Assembly: GCA_030141605.1 (NCBI GenBank)
Contig: JAQGDQ010001101.1
Span: 1 to 30,000, forward strand
Length of the DNA stretch: 30,000 nucleotides
Direction of reading: 5' to 3'
From: Tubiluchus corallicola
Taxonomy: Eukaryota; Priapulida; Priapulimorpha; Priapulimorphida; Tubiluchidae
In this document: positions 18,737 to 28,826 of the stretch, piece by piece
Position numbering within the stretch: position 1 is the stretch's first letter
Layout: every line of letters starts with the position of its first letter
The notes under the pieces: model-generated
The model's database searches: none
What the model was told of the DNA's origin: nothing
What the model saw: the letters and a program-made list of their open reading frames with translations, nothing else
Program-made: the position numbers and the translations under genes

Positions 18737-19733
18737 CAAGGCTGGCAATACGTTACGGCACGGTACGAAAAAAGGTCTTGAAACGTACGGTACGATATCA
18801 CAGTACGGCATTTTTTCAACAGTATCGTACGGTACGAAATTACGGTATTTCTTTGGTACTCCTTCTGTTTACATTTTACATTTTATTATTATTATCACAT
18901 TCAGTACAATATAAAGCACACAGTGACATCAAAACTATTACATCTACTGCATTAAATTGTTATGTTTCATACACTATCGTTATCATAAAAGATTAATTGT
19001 ACTGCAGTGGGCTAGAGAAGCAAAGGCTTGTATAAGCCCACTGTCATGTGAACCTGATAAAAAAGAATGGATGAGTGAACAAAAAAAGAACTGGGAGAAA
19101 GGTTAGATCACACAGGAAGGGTAGAAGGCTGTGCCTTTATCGTACCCTTTCCGTACCATTTCACCCAGGTTCTTGTAACGCTTTTATTGGTCAGCAAATC
19201 AGCATGAGGACTTGTATGGCTCCTGTTTGGGAACTTATTGTTCTCCCCTAAATTGCCTTACTTTTATTGGTGTTGTACAAAAACAAAAGAATAATGATCC
19301 CATGAATGTATATTGCAGATTAACTCTCACAACTTACCTGCATTACAATAAAAAAACAACTATTTCAGTTGTTTAGCTTTGATATTATAATAGATAATTA
19401 GCTGCTTATTTTTAAGGTGTCTCTTCTTCTGCAAGTGCACAAACAAAGGTAAACATTTTGTTTTTCTGTGAGAAATGCAGTATTTTGCCTAAACTGATTC
19501 GCGTGACACGGTCGAAGTGACAAATTTTGTTAATAAAATTATTCTTAAATGTATACTAATACAATCTAGGGTACACATTGTCGTATTTCTGAGCAACTAT
19601 ATTCCAATTGGGTATATTGTTTACCACGTTTACACATTATCATTTTTTTACAATTAACTTTTATGCGGTACGGTATTTTTTAGAGGTACGAGGTACTGTA
19701 TCTTTTTCGTACCGTACCGTACTGCCAGCCTTG
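18737..19733. mobile_element. non-autonomous hAT-type transposon (997 bp)
   Basis: Ends CAAGGCTGGCA...TACGGCACGGTACGAAAAA (left) and the complement of CAAGGCTGGCAGTACGGTAC, GGTACGAAAAAG (right). These imperfect terminal inverted repeats are about 40 bp and extend inwards as GTAC-rich words. Perfect 8-bp duplications TTACGCAT flank it. Duplication length and the CARRG-type terminus fit hAT. No transposase. A LINE tail fragment (about 18881-19134) has inserted inside. Confidence 0.88.
18881..19134 (-). mobile_element. LINE/SINE 3' fragment with (TAA)n tail, copy A
   Basis: About 250 bp nearly identical to 25498-25752. In sense (minus) it ends GTACTGAATGTGATAATAA, so the tail is (TAA)n. No coding is visible. 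It lies within the hAT-type element, so it inserted later. The T-rich stretch before it (TTTACATTTTA) hides any target duplication. Confidence 0.75.
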
Positions 19734-19741
19734 TTACGCAT
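19734..19741. other. 8-bp target site duplication, right copy
   Basis: TTACGCAT, identical to 18729-18736. Confidence 0.85.
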
Positions 19742-20262
19742 GCGCACGGGTACGGACATTTTCATTATCTAATTTCTCTATAAGTTTTTTTCGTTTAGGC
19801 GTTGGTTTTAAGTTAAGAAAAACAATGACACTTTCGCCTACAGAAAGAAATTGCTTTAATTCCGTAATCACTTCAATCAACAGTTAGATCACAAGTCAAT
19901 CTTATAGATCACAAAAGATTTGCAAATAATTCATGGAAGTGTCCTACAATCTCTTTTTGGAAAAATATCGAAGGTTCATAAAGGAAGAAGTAAAACTCGG
20001 GTGAAAAAATTGATGGGATGAAATAGCAAGAGTTCAATAACCGAAAGGAAAATGGCTGAGTTGAAATTTCTGAGGGACGAAATTTCATGGAAACAATATC
20101 CCTAAAATGAAACTTATCCTCTATACGCACTGTTTGGTTTCTTTTCGTTAGTTGATACTTCTTTTTTCGGGTTCGTCGACTTTTGAGATCCCTCTTTTCC
20201 TGCACCTGTAAAAATTATGTAATAACTTAATTAAGCGCGAGAGGAAAACAGCATAATTATCA
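19742..20262. other. no gene seen
   Basis: The 98-codon minus frame (19909-20205) has no recognisable domain. Nothing supported. Confidence 0.45.
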
Positions 20263-20270
20263 CTGTGACA

Positions 20271-20771
20271 CAGGGGTGTGCTTCTTGCAGCCCGCGGGCC
20301 ACTTGCAGACCGCCGAGAGAATTTGTGCGGCCCGCGAAGAGGTTTGTCAACGTAATGAAAGTGCGGCCCGGGTGATGAATTGAGTGTATCCAGCTGAAGT
20401 CCGCGCCACGTGCCCAAAGATAGTGCGGGTAGTTTTTTCTACTAGATCGGATGCCATTAACCCTTACAAGACGGTTGTAGCTTAATGTCACTGTACTACA
20501 TAGACTGTGTGATACACATTACTAATATGCATTGTAATGAAATTACCAGTATCTGTCCTGAAAGTAGAAATATATGGTTTGTAATATAAATTTTAATAAC
20601 TTCTAAAATAGTTTCTTGAGTGTAGTAGTAATGATGTACGCAGGTCGGATGCAAAAAAAATCGTTATTAGGCCTTTCTGTACTTGGCTCCTTGATCAAAC
20701 TGCCTGTGGCCCGCAGGAATTGCGGGAAAGTTTAATGTGGCCCGGTGAATCAGATAATTTGCACACCCCTG
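20271..20771. mobile_element. hAT-type MITE (501 bp)
   Basis: Left end CAGGGGTGTGC and right end GCACACCCCTG form an 11-bp perfect inverted repeat. GC-rich CCCGCGGGCC / CCGGGCCAC words lie just inside, a pattern known from hAT (Charlie-like) elements. Flanks CTGTGACA (20263-20270) and GTGTAACA (20772-20779) agree at 6 of 8, consistent with an aged 8-bp duplication. No transposase. The small minus ORFs over it (20148-20491) are chance. Confidence 0.88.
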
Positions 20772-20779
20772 GTGTAACA

Positions 20780-21461
20780 TTTTCATATAAATTAGCATTG
20801 CTTTTATATAAACTTTAGCGTTGATCACACATGTGGCTTATTGAGTCTCCTGTTATTTAAGAAAAAGATTAATTAAAGAAAGGATCTGGAAAAACTTTTA
20901 AAAAAAGACAGGTTAATTTTTCATAAACTACCACGTTTTCAAATTCGATAAAAAGTATACATTTTAACACAATTAATACTGCAAAAGCGTTTCTGATGAT
21001 TAAATAATTATAGACTGAAAACTAATTAAAGGCGGGCAAGCACAACTAATGATGACCTCACAAACTAACATAATTTTCGAGAGCAAAAATATTCCACGAG
21101 CGTGTTGTACGTGTTTGCGAAAGTGAAACTTCAAGTACAGTGGTACTGTAAGAGATTCAGTGTGTTGGACTAAAACTAGGCAAGTTTTAAGATAGAAATT
21201 CAAATTACAAATTTACTGCTGTGCTCACGCATGAGTTGCCGAACACGTCACAAACTGACACATCTGAGCTGAGAGGTACAGCACTGTGTGCAACGCTTTC
21301 CGAAATGCAGGCGCTAGTGCCCGTCTAACTAGCGAATGGCGATATGCAAGTAACAATGAAGAACTAGTGGCGCGAACGTGAAATTGTGTTGGTGTGGTAA
21401 TAATTATTTCATTTTTGAAAAATAGTATGTTTCCTCTCAATATTTTAAAGAGAAGATTGTT
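20780..21461. other. no gene seen
   Basis: No supported coding feature. The 71-codon minus frame at 21225-21440 has no recognisable domain. Confidence 0.45.
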
Positions 21462-21503
21462 TTGACCTACAGTTCAAAATTGCACTCTTGAACTGTAGGT
21501 CAA
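21462..21503. other. perfect 16-bp hairpin
   Basis: TTGACCTACAGTTCAA (21462-21477) and its exact complement (21488-21503) enclose a 10-nt loop. AT-rich flanks do not extend the stem. It could be a tiny foldback remnant or a structured RNA element. Confidence 0.7.
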
Positions 21504-21609
21504 GATGGTTTTACTTTAACCGAGATTCACTGTGAAGATACGTGATTTTGACAACGGTTACGGTAATCGAGAGTTCGTAACCCAAAACCTAGCATCATAA
21601 TTATTTTAG

Positions 21610-21850
21610 TTTCAGTTTTTTAAGTTCATTTTATCAAATTGACATTTAAAGTGGAAGTGGATCTCTTTTAAAGATGGCGGCAAAACGCGTTTGATCAACA
21701 TCTACGAAGCCAGTTTGAGTTGTACGCAATCAATTAATTCAGGCCACTTCGTAAAAATTAACCACATCCGCTTTTGCCACCACTTTTGAAAGAGGTCCAC
21801 CTTAAACGGCAATTTGATAAAATAACCAGAACTTTAAAGAAAAACTGAAT
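21610..21850. mobile_element. foldback element with about 75-bp arms
   Basis: The left arm 21610-21685 and the complement of the right arm 21772-21850 align over their length. Shared words include TTTTATCAAATTG, AAAGTGG/AAGGTGG and CAAAA at the inner ends, with scattered mismatches and small gaps. The spacer is about 86 bp. No coding capacity. The left arm holds AAGATGGCGGC (about 21670-21680), a YY1-type core. No target duplication clear. Confidence 0.7.
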
Positions 21851-22029
21851 CCAGCACCGCGTTAATTTAAAAAAATCTCGTTTGCGAAATTACGCGGAGT
21901 TAAAAATCAGACAGCTAAACAGAATGGCTGTTTGTCGATGAGTCATTAAAACGAGGCTAACAAAGAAATGTTGACTGAGTAGCTCTGGAATTTGTCAAAC
22001 TGCATTTATTCCACATCTTAAGTAGCGTA
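21851..22029. other. unassigned spacer
   Basis: No feature seen. Confidence 0.4.
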
Positions 22030-22577
22030 TACCCATCACCCGGATGCGTATGCGGATGCGTTTTCCACCTGCGCAATACTACCTGCGCGGAAAAAAATCA
22101 ATGGGAATACCTGCAGATAAAGAATGACGCATACGCAGGCTGCATAAACGGCTGCATTGAAAACAACATAAACCGATTTTATCCATTCCGCACCCACAAA
22201 ACGCATACGCATTCGAATGCTACGCAAACGCAGGCTGAATGACGCATACGCAGGCTGCATAAACGGCTGCATTGAAAACAACATAAACCGATTTTATCTA
22301 TTCCGCACCCACAAAACGCATACGCATTCGAATGCTACGCAAACGCAGGCTGAATAACGCATACGCAGACTTCATAAACGGGCGCATTGAAAACGACATA
22401 AACCGATTTTATCTATTCCGTACCCACAAAATGCATACGCATCCGAATGCTACGCAAACGCAGGCTGAATGACGCATACGCAGGCTGCATAAACGGGTGC
22501 ATTGAAAACAAAATAAACCGATTTTATCTATTCCGCACCCGCAAAACGCATACGCATCCGTATGCTACGTAAACGCC
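22030..22577. mobile_element. MITE-like element with internal 115-bp tandem repeats
   Basis: The phrase AACCGATTTTATC recurs at 22171, 22286, 22401 and 22516, exactly 115 bp apart, giving four units. Each also carries ACGCATACGCAGGCTGCAT and GAATGCTACGCAAACGCAGG. The outer sequences CCGGATGCGTATGCGGATGC (left) and the complement of GCATACGCATCCGTATGC (right) are inverted relative to each other, suggesting terminal repeats. No target duplication seen, so limits are approximate. Confidence 0.7.
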
Positions 22578-22916
22578 ACTTTACACTTACATTGGAACTC
22601 TGTGTAAAGCTAATCCTTTTCACTACAAAACTGTTAATCCTCTTTTACAATCATTTAGCTAACAGTCGCTGCAAATATGTGAATAATTAGTTCCATATTC
22701 GAACAGCTAGGCTTGTTATATCACCACATTATTGTTACCACATGGTGTTTTGTGATCAGCGTTGAGAATTCATCATCGTTTAACGCAACTATTATTAATC
22801 ATCCGCGCCTCGCGATAATTTTATTAGTTGCTAGACGTTCCTCGGCGAAGCTTGTAGCGTCTGACAGGTGGGAAGGTTTGGCTAAAACATATCAATGCTC
22901 ATGGGAACGAATGTTT
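22578..22916. other. no gene seen
   Basis: The plus frame 22713-23006 runs across the left edge of the next transposon and has no recognisable domain, so it is not called. Confidence 0.45.
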
Positions 22917-22920
22917 TTAA

Positions 22921-23376
22921 CCCTTTCATACCCGTTGTATCCCATGGGATACGAGAATATTTTCTGCCTTAGAATTAATAAAATTTTAAAACTGACAGTT
23001 ATTTGATCTGTTAATAGTTATTTTGATTTAAGCCAATAACAATAGACTAAAAATGGTGATAAAATGGCAAACTAGAAAATCTACATAGCATAAAAAACTG
23101 CGCAAGTACTGGTACAGTACTTTAGAGACGACTTTGTACAGATCAGCATAGCATGCTAAATGTCTTAAATACTTTGAAGAATTATCAGCAGTTGCAAAAT
23201 GAAGCACATTTTATGCTTCCATTGTATCCCAATGTATCCCGTGGGATACAGGCTATATTTAGCACGCGGGCACAGGTAGAAAAAAATTATTATGTGTAAA
23301 CAAGATGGACATACTGAACAAAAGTACCAAGCCAAAAAATTTTTCTTATTAAAAAAATAATTTATGACTGAAAGGG
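22921..23376. mobile_element. piggyBac-type MITE (456 bp)
   Basis: Starts CCCTTTCA and ends TGAAAGGG, flanked on both sides by TTAA (22917-22920 and 23377-23380). Terminal CCC and a TTAA target are the signature of piggyBac elements. Subterminal near-identical palindromes GTATCCCATGGGATAC (22937-22952) and GTATCCCGTGGGATAC (23234-23249) may be transposase binding sites. No transposase. The 158-codon minus frame at 23165-23641 crosses the right boundary and is not a gene of the element. Confidence 0.85.
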
Positions 23377-23380
23377 TTAA

Positions 23381-24182
23381 ATTCACATATATGTAGCGAA
23401 ATTTTTTATCACAACCTGGAATTCTTCGCTGCCCGATTGAGCGGAATATGCGAAACTTGCTGCAGTGAAATAAAATACCGTAAAATGTATTTCTGTGCCC
23501 CACGTTGTGCGATTTCGTCCATGAGCGAACGCTGTCTGCCTTGTTTGCAAATTTACCTTCCAAGGGATACATATCTATTGCTGTTTTTTTCCATTGAGTA
23601 ACTCGGGCAGGAAGTTGGGAGAACGTTACAGCGTCGAACATTTAGTAGACTAGTAAGCTTAGCAAATCAGCCAAGTAATCTGGGTTTCCGTGCAAATATA
23701 AGCGCTTGTGAAGCCAGTTTAGTGGATATGACAACGCAGATTTGTCATTATCGGGCCATTATAGGGCAGTGGACGAACATCAGTGATCTGGTTTAAGGTT
23801 ATACTGCAGGCCAAAGTTAGACATGCATTGTAGTGCAAGGCAACAAGAGGTCATTGGGTAAAACACTGAGAGATGTTGCAGTCAATGTTAGACTGCAGTT
23901 AAATATTACAAAACCGTAATTTGTTGAGAACAGTATAGTTAAGCTTACGGTTAATGTTCTACGCTAACTGGTGAGAAATATAGAATTGTGGTGGCAGAAG
24001 GGACGATATGTGGGTACTTTTGATTAGCAACAATTTGCTAATTTGACTCACACAGTGACTCGTGGTTAAGATAATTCCGTTTAAGCTCGATACATTGACA
24101 ACAATACATAGAGTAAAGAGAACCTGTTAAAATATGTTAAATGTCAGATAATTATGCTAAGAAGAGTCTTCATTAAGCCAAA
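23381..24182. other. no gene seen
   Basis: Unique-looking sequence. TGGTGGCAGAAGGGACG at about 23990 resembles an LTR-retrotransposon primer-binding region, but no LTR pair was found. Confidence 0.45.
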
Positions 24183-24341
24183 CCCAAATAAGGAAATTAA
24201 GGTGCGGTGTCACGTGACTGCCCATTTGTCAGACTCCCAAATAAGGAAATTAAGGCGCGGTGTCACGTGTCTGCCCATTTGTCAGACTCCCAAATAAGGA
24301 AATTAAGGCTCGGTGTCACGTGACTGCCCATTTGTCAGACT
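24183..24341. repeat. 53-bp tandem repeat, three copies
   Basis: Units begin CCCAAATAAGGAAATTAAGG at 24183, 24236 and 24289, with one to three differences each. Each holds GTCACGTG (an E-box CACGTG) followed by the phrase CTGCCCATTTGTCAGACT. Confidence 0.95.
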
Positions 24342-24821
24342 GCGCACGCATCTGGCAGGGATGCTGTGAAGCCAACCGCCGCAGGGCATTGATTAGACTA
24401 GGCACTGATGAAGAGGACGTCTCATAGATCAGGGGGCTTTTGGCATTGTTATACATATTGTGATGTTACGTAATAAAGTGTTATTTCCTAATCCAAGTCT
24501 TAATAGCTTTGCCATTACTCAAACGTCCATAAACAGCTACACACATCGCTCACACACGTACTACCACTATACAACCAACCTAATCATTTTACTCAGAGAT
24601 TTACCATTTTGTACCTGCGGTTGGTAAGCAAATACCATTACCATGGCATAAATGCCTTTTTAAATACACGCACGTGCTTCTGGCACTCCCTCGCTTACTC
24701 GATTCGAAGCAACTGCCCTTGTAAAAGACTGATGTTATTGACTTCCATGGCTGCAATATTATTACGCCCGTGAAAAGCGACCTTCGCGAGTATCGGCAAA
24801 CATCTCCTAATCGAAATTATA
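24342..24821. other. no gene seen; possible upstream region of the candidate exon
   Basis: AATAAAGTG at about 24471 resembles a polyadenylation signal. The stretch 24660-24821 is of more balanced composition and precedes a candidate exon. Confidence 0.35.
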
Positions 24822-24936
24822 ATGAAGAATAACGCGCCGGTGCCGGGTTGGGAATTTCAAACAACTTTTGATGTGTGGGAGAATGAGCAACTAGGATTCA
24901 TTAAAACGTTTTCGGCTCTCCATAGAAAATGGCGAG
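24822..24936 (+). CDS. candidate first coding exon, unrecognised protein
   Basis: ATG at 24822 (context TTATAATGA, weak) opens 38 codons: MKNNAPVPGWEFQTTFDVWE, then NEQLGFIKTFSALHRKWR. It reaches GGCGAG/GTACGT at 24936/24937, a strong 5' splice donor. Without splicing the frame stops after 16 more codons. Residue composition is balanced and protein-like (several Trp, Phe, Glu) and GC is higher than the flanks. No family recognised, and no acceptor exon seen before the window becomes LINE sequence at 25.3 kb. The intron could be long. Confidence 0.33.
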
Positions 24937-25274
24937 GTACGTTCATTACTTCTTTGAACAGGGAAGCAATGTCAAGTCTTTGAACCCACGCGCGCAGTTA
25001 ATAACTTCAGGTAAAAGTGTCAACTGGCAGACAATGCGGTCTTCTTTCTGTCAAAGTTTTTAGTTCTTCCGGTTACACAATAAAATTACTTCGGAAGTTG
25101 TGGGAAAGGCTATGGATTGTTGCTGTATAACAGTCTATGCAGGTTACACAAATATTCGTTTATTTAAGACTTGGTAAGAAAAAAGTTTCTTCTCCACTCT
25201 CCTAGCTGAAAGGAATAAGCAGTTGAAGATATATAACGGTAAAATGGCAAATGGAAAATTGTGTTTTTTAAATT
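24937..25274. other. no gene seen
   Basis: AT-rich. It would be intron if the exon at 24822-24936 is real. Confidence 0.4.
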
Positions 25275-25333
25275 ATTATTTTTTATTTTTTATTTATTAT
25301 TATTATTATCACATTCAGTACGTCGAATATTAT
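25275..25333 (-). mobile_element. very short LINE tail fragment with (TAA)n
   Basis: T/ATT-rich stretch followed by ATCACATTCAGTAC (about 25309-25322), the same 3' terminus as the elements at 18881 and 25498, then unrelated sequence. This is an extreme 5' truncation of the same retroelement, leaving about a dozen nt plus tail. Confidence 0.55.
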
Positions 25334-25477
25334 TACAAATACGTCGAAGAGAGTAAACAACTGTCGTTACAACAATGAACAATGAACAATGAATATAATA
25401 ATTCGCATTGTCTTTGAAAAGCCAGCGTGAAGCGAAATGACGATTGAAATGTATATCAGTCAAATTATTATTTTTAT

Positions 25478-25752
25478 TATTATTTTTTATTTATTTTATT
25501 ATTATTATTATCACATTCAGTACAATATAAAGCACACAGTGACATCAAAATTATTACATCTACTATATTAAATTGTTATGTTTCATACACTATCGTTATC
25601 ATAAAAGAATAATTGTACTGCAGTGGGCTAGAGAAGCAAAGGCTTGTATAAGCCCACTGTCATGTGAACACGATAAAAGAATGGATGAGTGAACAAAAAA
25701 AGAACTGGGAGAAAGGTTAGATCACACAGGAAGGGTAGAAGGATGTGTTAGT
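25478..25752 (-). mobile_element. LINE/SINE 3' fragment with (TAA)n tail, copy B
   Basis: ATT-rich tail complement at 25478-25510, then about 240 bp nearly identical to 18895-19134. A distinctive part is the short inverted repeat GTGGGCT...AGCCCAC (about 25624-25656). Similarity stops after AGGGTAGAAGG. No coding seen. Confidence 0.75.
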
Positions 25753-25867
25753 GGAAATGGTAGGAAGAAAGATAATAGATTGCGCTATGTTGACATCAGC
25801 TCTAAAGATTTATCAATGATGCCTTGTTTTGCATAATCTGTACCAGTAATCTGTATCTGTATAAAAT

Positions 25868-25997
25868 GTGATTTTATATAATCAAACTAGACCATGTTTT
25901 GCAAGCCGAGGTTCGTTTTCTCGCAAATTGCAACGAGCAATTCAAAATATAACTACATGCTTATTTAGTACTCTGAAACAAACACAACTGCCAGTCA
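25868..25997 (+). pseudogene. scrap of L2/CR1-like LINE coding sequence
   Basis: The end of this stretch encodes LKQTQLPV (25973-25997, CTGAAACAAACACAACTGCC). It is identical to 28183-28206, where it leads into a LINE C-terminus. Here it is cut off and joined to TTTAAACATAATTTATTATA, a word from the spacer of the composite retroelement. Upstream residues (SRKLQRAIQNITTCLF) may also be LINE-derived. Not a host gene. Confidence 0.45.
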
Positions 25998-26019
25998 GTT
26001 TAAACATAATTTATTATAG

Positions 26020-27645
26020 GATTGTATTAGTTGTATTACGTACTAAACGCTTCCAGTAGTTTCTATCTGATATGAAATGCATCAGTCTTAAATATTCGTA
26101 CATTAATATTTTCTAACCGTCATTTTCTACTAATGTCTAATGTAATCTTGTAGTAAAACTTGTCAGCTTATAGTCTATTCTTACTGTAAATAATATTAAT
26201 GTTTAATGTAATCTTGTAGTAAAACTTGTCAGCTTATAGTCTATTCTTACTGTAAATATTATTAATGTCTAATGTAATCTTGTAGTAAAACTTGTCAGCT
26301 TGTGTAGTTATATTACGTACTAAACGCTTGCAGTAGTTTCTATCTGATATGAAATGCATCAGTCTTAAATATTCGTACATTAATATTTTCTAACCGTCAT
26401 TTTCTACTAATGTCTAATGTAATCTTGTAGTAAAACTTGTCAGCTTGTGTAGTTATAGTCTATTCTTACTGTAAATGTTACTAATGTCTAATGTATTCTT
26501 GTAGTAAAACTTGTCAGCTTGTGTAGTTATAGTCTATTCTTACTGTAAATGTTACTAATGTCTAATGTAATCTTGTAGTAAAACTTGTCAGCTTGTGTAG
26601 TTATAGTCTATTCTTACTGTAAATGTTACTAATGTCTAACGTAATCTTGTAGTAAAACTTGTCAGCTTGTGTAGTTATAGTCTATTCTTACTGTAAATGT
26701 TACTAATGTCTAACGTAATCTTGTAGTAAAACTTGTCAGCTTGTGTAGTTATAGTCTATTCTTACTGTAAATGTTACTAATGTCTAATGTAATCTTGTAG
26801 TAAAACTTGTCAGCTTGTGTAGTTATAGTCTATTCTTACTGTAAATATTACTAATGTCTAATGTAATCTTGTAGTAAAACTTGTCAGCTTGTGTAGTTAT
26901 AGTCTATTCTTACTGTAAATATTACTAATGTCTAATGTAATCTTGTAGTAAAACTTGTCAGCTTGTGTAGTTATAGTCTATCCTTACTGTAAATATTACT
27001 AATGTCTAATGTAATCTTGTAGTAAAACTTGTCAGCTTGTGTAGTTATAGTCTATTCTTACTGTAAATGTTACTAATGTCTAATGTAATCTTGTAGTAAA
27101 ACTTGTCAGCTTGTGTAGTTATAGTCTATTCTTACTGTAAATATTACTAATGTCTAATGTAATCTTGTAGTAAAACTTGTCAGCTTGTGTAGTTATAGTC
27201 TATTCTTACTGTAAATATTACTAATGTCTAATGTAATCTTGTAGTAAAACTTGTCAGCTTGTGTAGTTATAGTCTATTCTTACTGTAAATATTACTAATG
27301 TCTAATGTAATCTTGTAGTAAAACTTGTCAGCTTGTGTAGTTATAGTCTATTCTTACTGTAAATGTTACTAATATCTAATGTATTCTTGTAGTAAAACTT
27401 GTCAGCTTGTGTAGTTATAGTCTATTCTTACTGTAAATATTACTAATGTCTAATGTAATCTTGTAGTAAAACTTGTCAGCTTGTGTAGTTATAGTCTATT
27501 CTTACTGTAAATGTTACTAATGTCTAATGTAATCTTGTAGTAAAACTTGTCAGCTTGTGTAGTTATATTACGTACTAAACGCTTGCAGTAGTTTCTATCT
27601 GATATGAAATGCATCAGTCTTAAATATTCGTACATTAATATTTTC
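26020..27645 (+). repeat. 74-bp satellite expanded from a LINE 3' UTR
   Basis: Sense on the plus strand. It begins with the LINE C-terminal codons (LRTKRFQ, stop about 26057-26059) and UTR (TTTCTATCTGATATGAAATG), then tandem units of TCTATTCTTACTGTAAATRT, TACTAATGTCTAATGTAATC, TTGTAGTAAAACTTGTCAGC, TTGTGTAGTTATAG. Spacing is 74 bp (26461, 26535, 26609, 26683) and there are about 19 units. The coding-end/UTR block recurs at about 26313-26420 and 27568-27645, so larger blocks were also duplicated. The other LINE copies in this window have one or two units. Confidence 0.93.
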
Positions 27646-28180
27646 GTGTTAATTGTTGGCATTTTTGTCACTTCCTTTTGGTGTCCCCTTAATACAATTT
27701 TTAGCTTTTTTTCTTATTTTCCATTATGCAAACTTTTCTGCAAGCGTACCATGTCATGGCAACAGTCCAAAACTGATAACGATGAGCATCTGTTTCGCTG
27801 ATTCGCTTTTATTCGCGTGAATCACAGCTTGCTTAAGCAGGTTTAACGTGTGGTACAGCTTTTGTCAATGTTCAACCAACCGGTTAACACGTGGCTGCAC
27901 CATTTTACATGGCTTCGCGAGATCATTCTCCTGATTCATGCAACCTCCGAATATTTTCTTGCGGATGCAGTGTGACAGGGATAATTCAATGTTGAGCTTG
28001 TATTTTAATCCTAATTAGTTGAGAGCCTCTTCTTGAAAATACCAAGCGCTAAAACCTTAATTTATGCTACACTTGCGCGTCTGACAGATGTTGCCTGTCT
28101 CAAGGATATGTAGATTACGTTGTACGAAAAGTAGTTAGTGATATTTTACTGTAGAATTTGTATTAATGAAATAATGAAAG
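27646..28180. other. no gene seen
   Basis: Unique-looking sequence. The 65-codon plus frame 27604-27801 starts in the satellite and has no recognisable domain. Confidence 0.45.
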
Positions 28181-28826
28181 TCTGAAACAAACACAACTGC
28201 CAGTCAGGTATACTAAACAGAGACATAATACAAGGTATAATCAATACACTGTGCCTTTCCGTAGAACTAACATAGCTAAACATTTTACAATATTTCAAGG
28301 ACCAAAAGTCTTAAATGAGATTTGTCAATCCGCAAAAAATAGCAGATCTATTACTAGATTTAAAAAATGCTAAAAAATCAAATTTTAAGTAAGTATCAGT
28401 GAGTAATCAAAACTTCTGTCAGTATCCACCCTCACATTTGTAGCAAAATAGTTGTGTTATCTTAATCAAGTTATCTTAATTTTACATACTATTAACAAAT
28501 AATAGTCTTTCTATCTTTTATATAATCTCATATATGAGCTTCATTCATTACATCATTCCATTTTAAGCACTAATGTTTTTTATCATACGATTCACTTTAA
28601 ATTTTCAGATTATTTCCATTACTTTTTTTCTTTCACTGTGTGGGACAATCTAACAAGCCCTGCTTTTTGATTGCCCGCAACACAATTACATTCGTATATA
28701 TGTGAACAGTGTTTGAGGCTTTTCCTGTGCAGTATTTCTTATTTGTATTATGTTCATTGTAGGCCCTTTCACTAGATATTGTACATGAAACTATTGTAAA
28801 TGTGTAATGTGAAATAAATGACTTAT
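28181..28826 (+). mobile_element. L2/CR1-like LINE 3' end, copy B
   Basis: Coding C-terminus followed by a 3' UTR matching copy A (13437-13870) over about 430 bp with small indels. It ends GTGAAATAAATGACTTATGA, with an AATAAA-like word near the end. 5'-truncated at about 28181. Confidence 0.8.
28183..28392 (+). pseudogene. C-terminus of L2/CR1-like LINE ORF
   Basis: Reads LKQTQLPVRYTKQRHNTRYN, then QYTVPFRRTNIAKHFTIFQG, then PKVLNEICQSAKNSRSITRF. A one-base deletion in the A run near 28365 shifts the last dozen codons (KMLKNQILSKYQ). The pattern R....NTR......P.RRT...K.F...GPK..N.I matches the end of L2/CR1-type ORF2. The usual WN is LN here. Inactive. Confidence 0.75.

Noticed and set aside
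20148-20491. Overlapping minus-strand ORFs of 86-89 codons
   Set aside because: They lie across the hAT-type MITE and its flank; no domain and no conservation expected.
23165-23641. 158-codon minus-strand ORF
   Set aside because: It runs through the right end and TTAA of a piggyBac-type MITE and shows no domain; most likely chance.
23985-24010. LTR retrotransposon primer-binding site (TGGTGGCAGAAGG)
   Set aside because: No pair of LTRs, no gag/pol sequence and no TG...CA boundaries nearby.
26020-27645. CRISPR-like array (regular 74-bp repeats)
   Set aside because: The whole unit repeats, with no variable spacers, and it derives from a LINE UTR.
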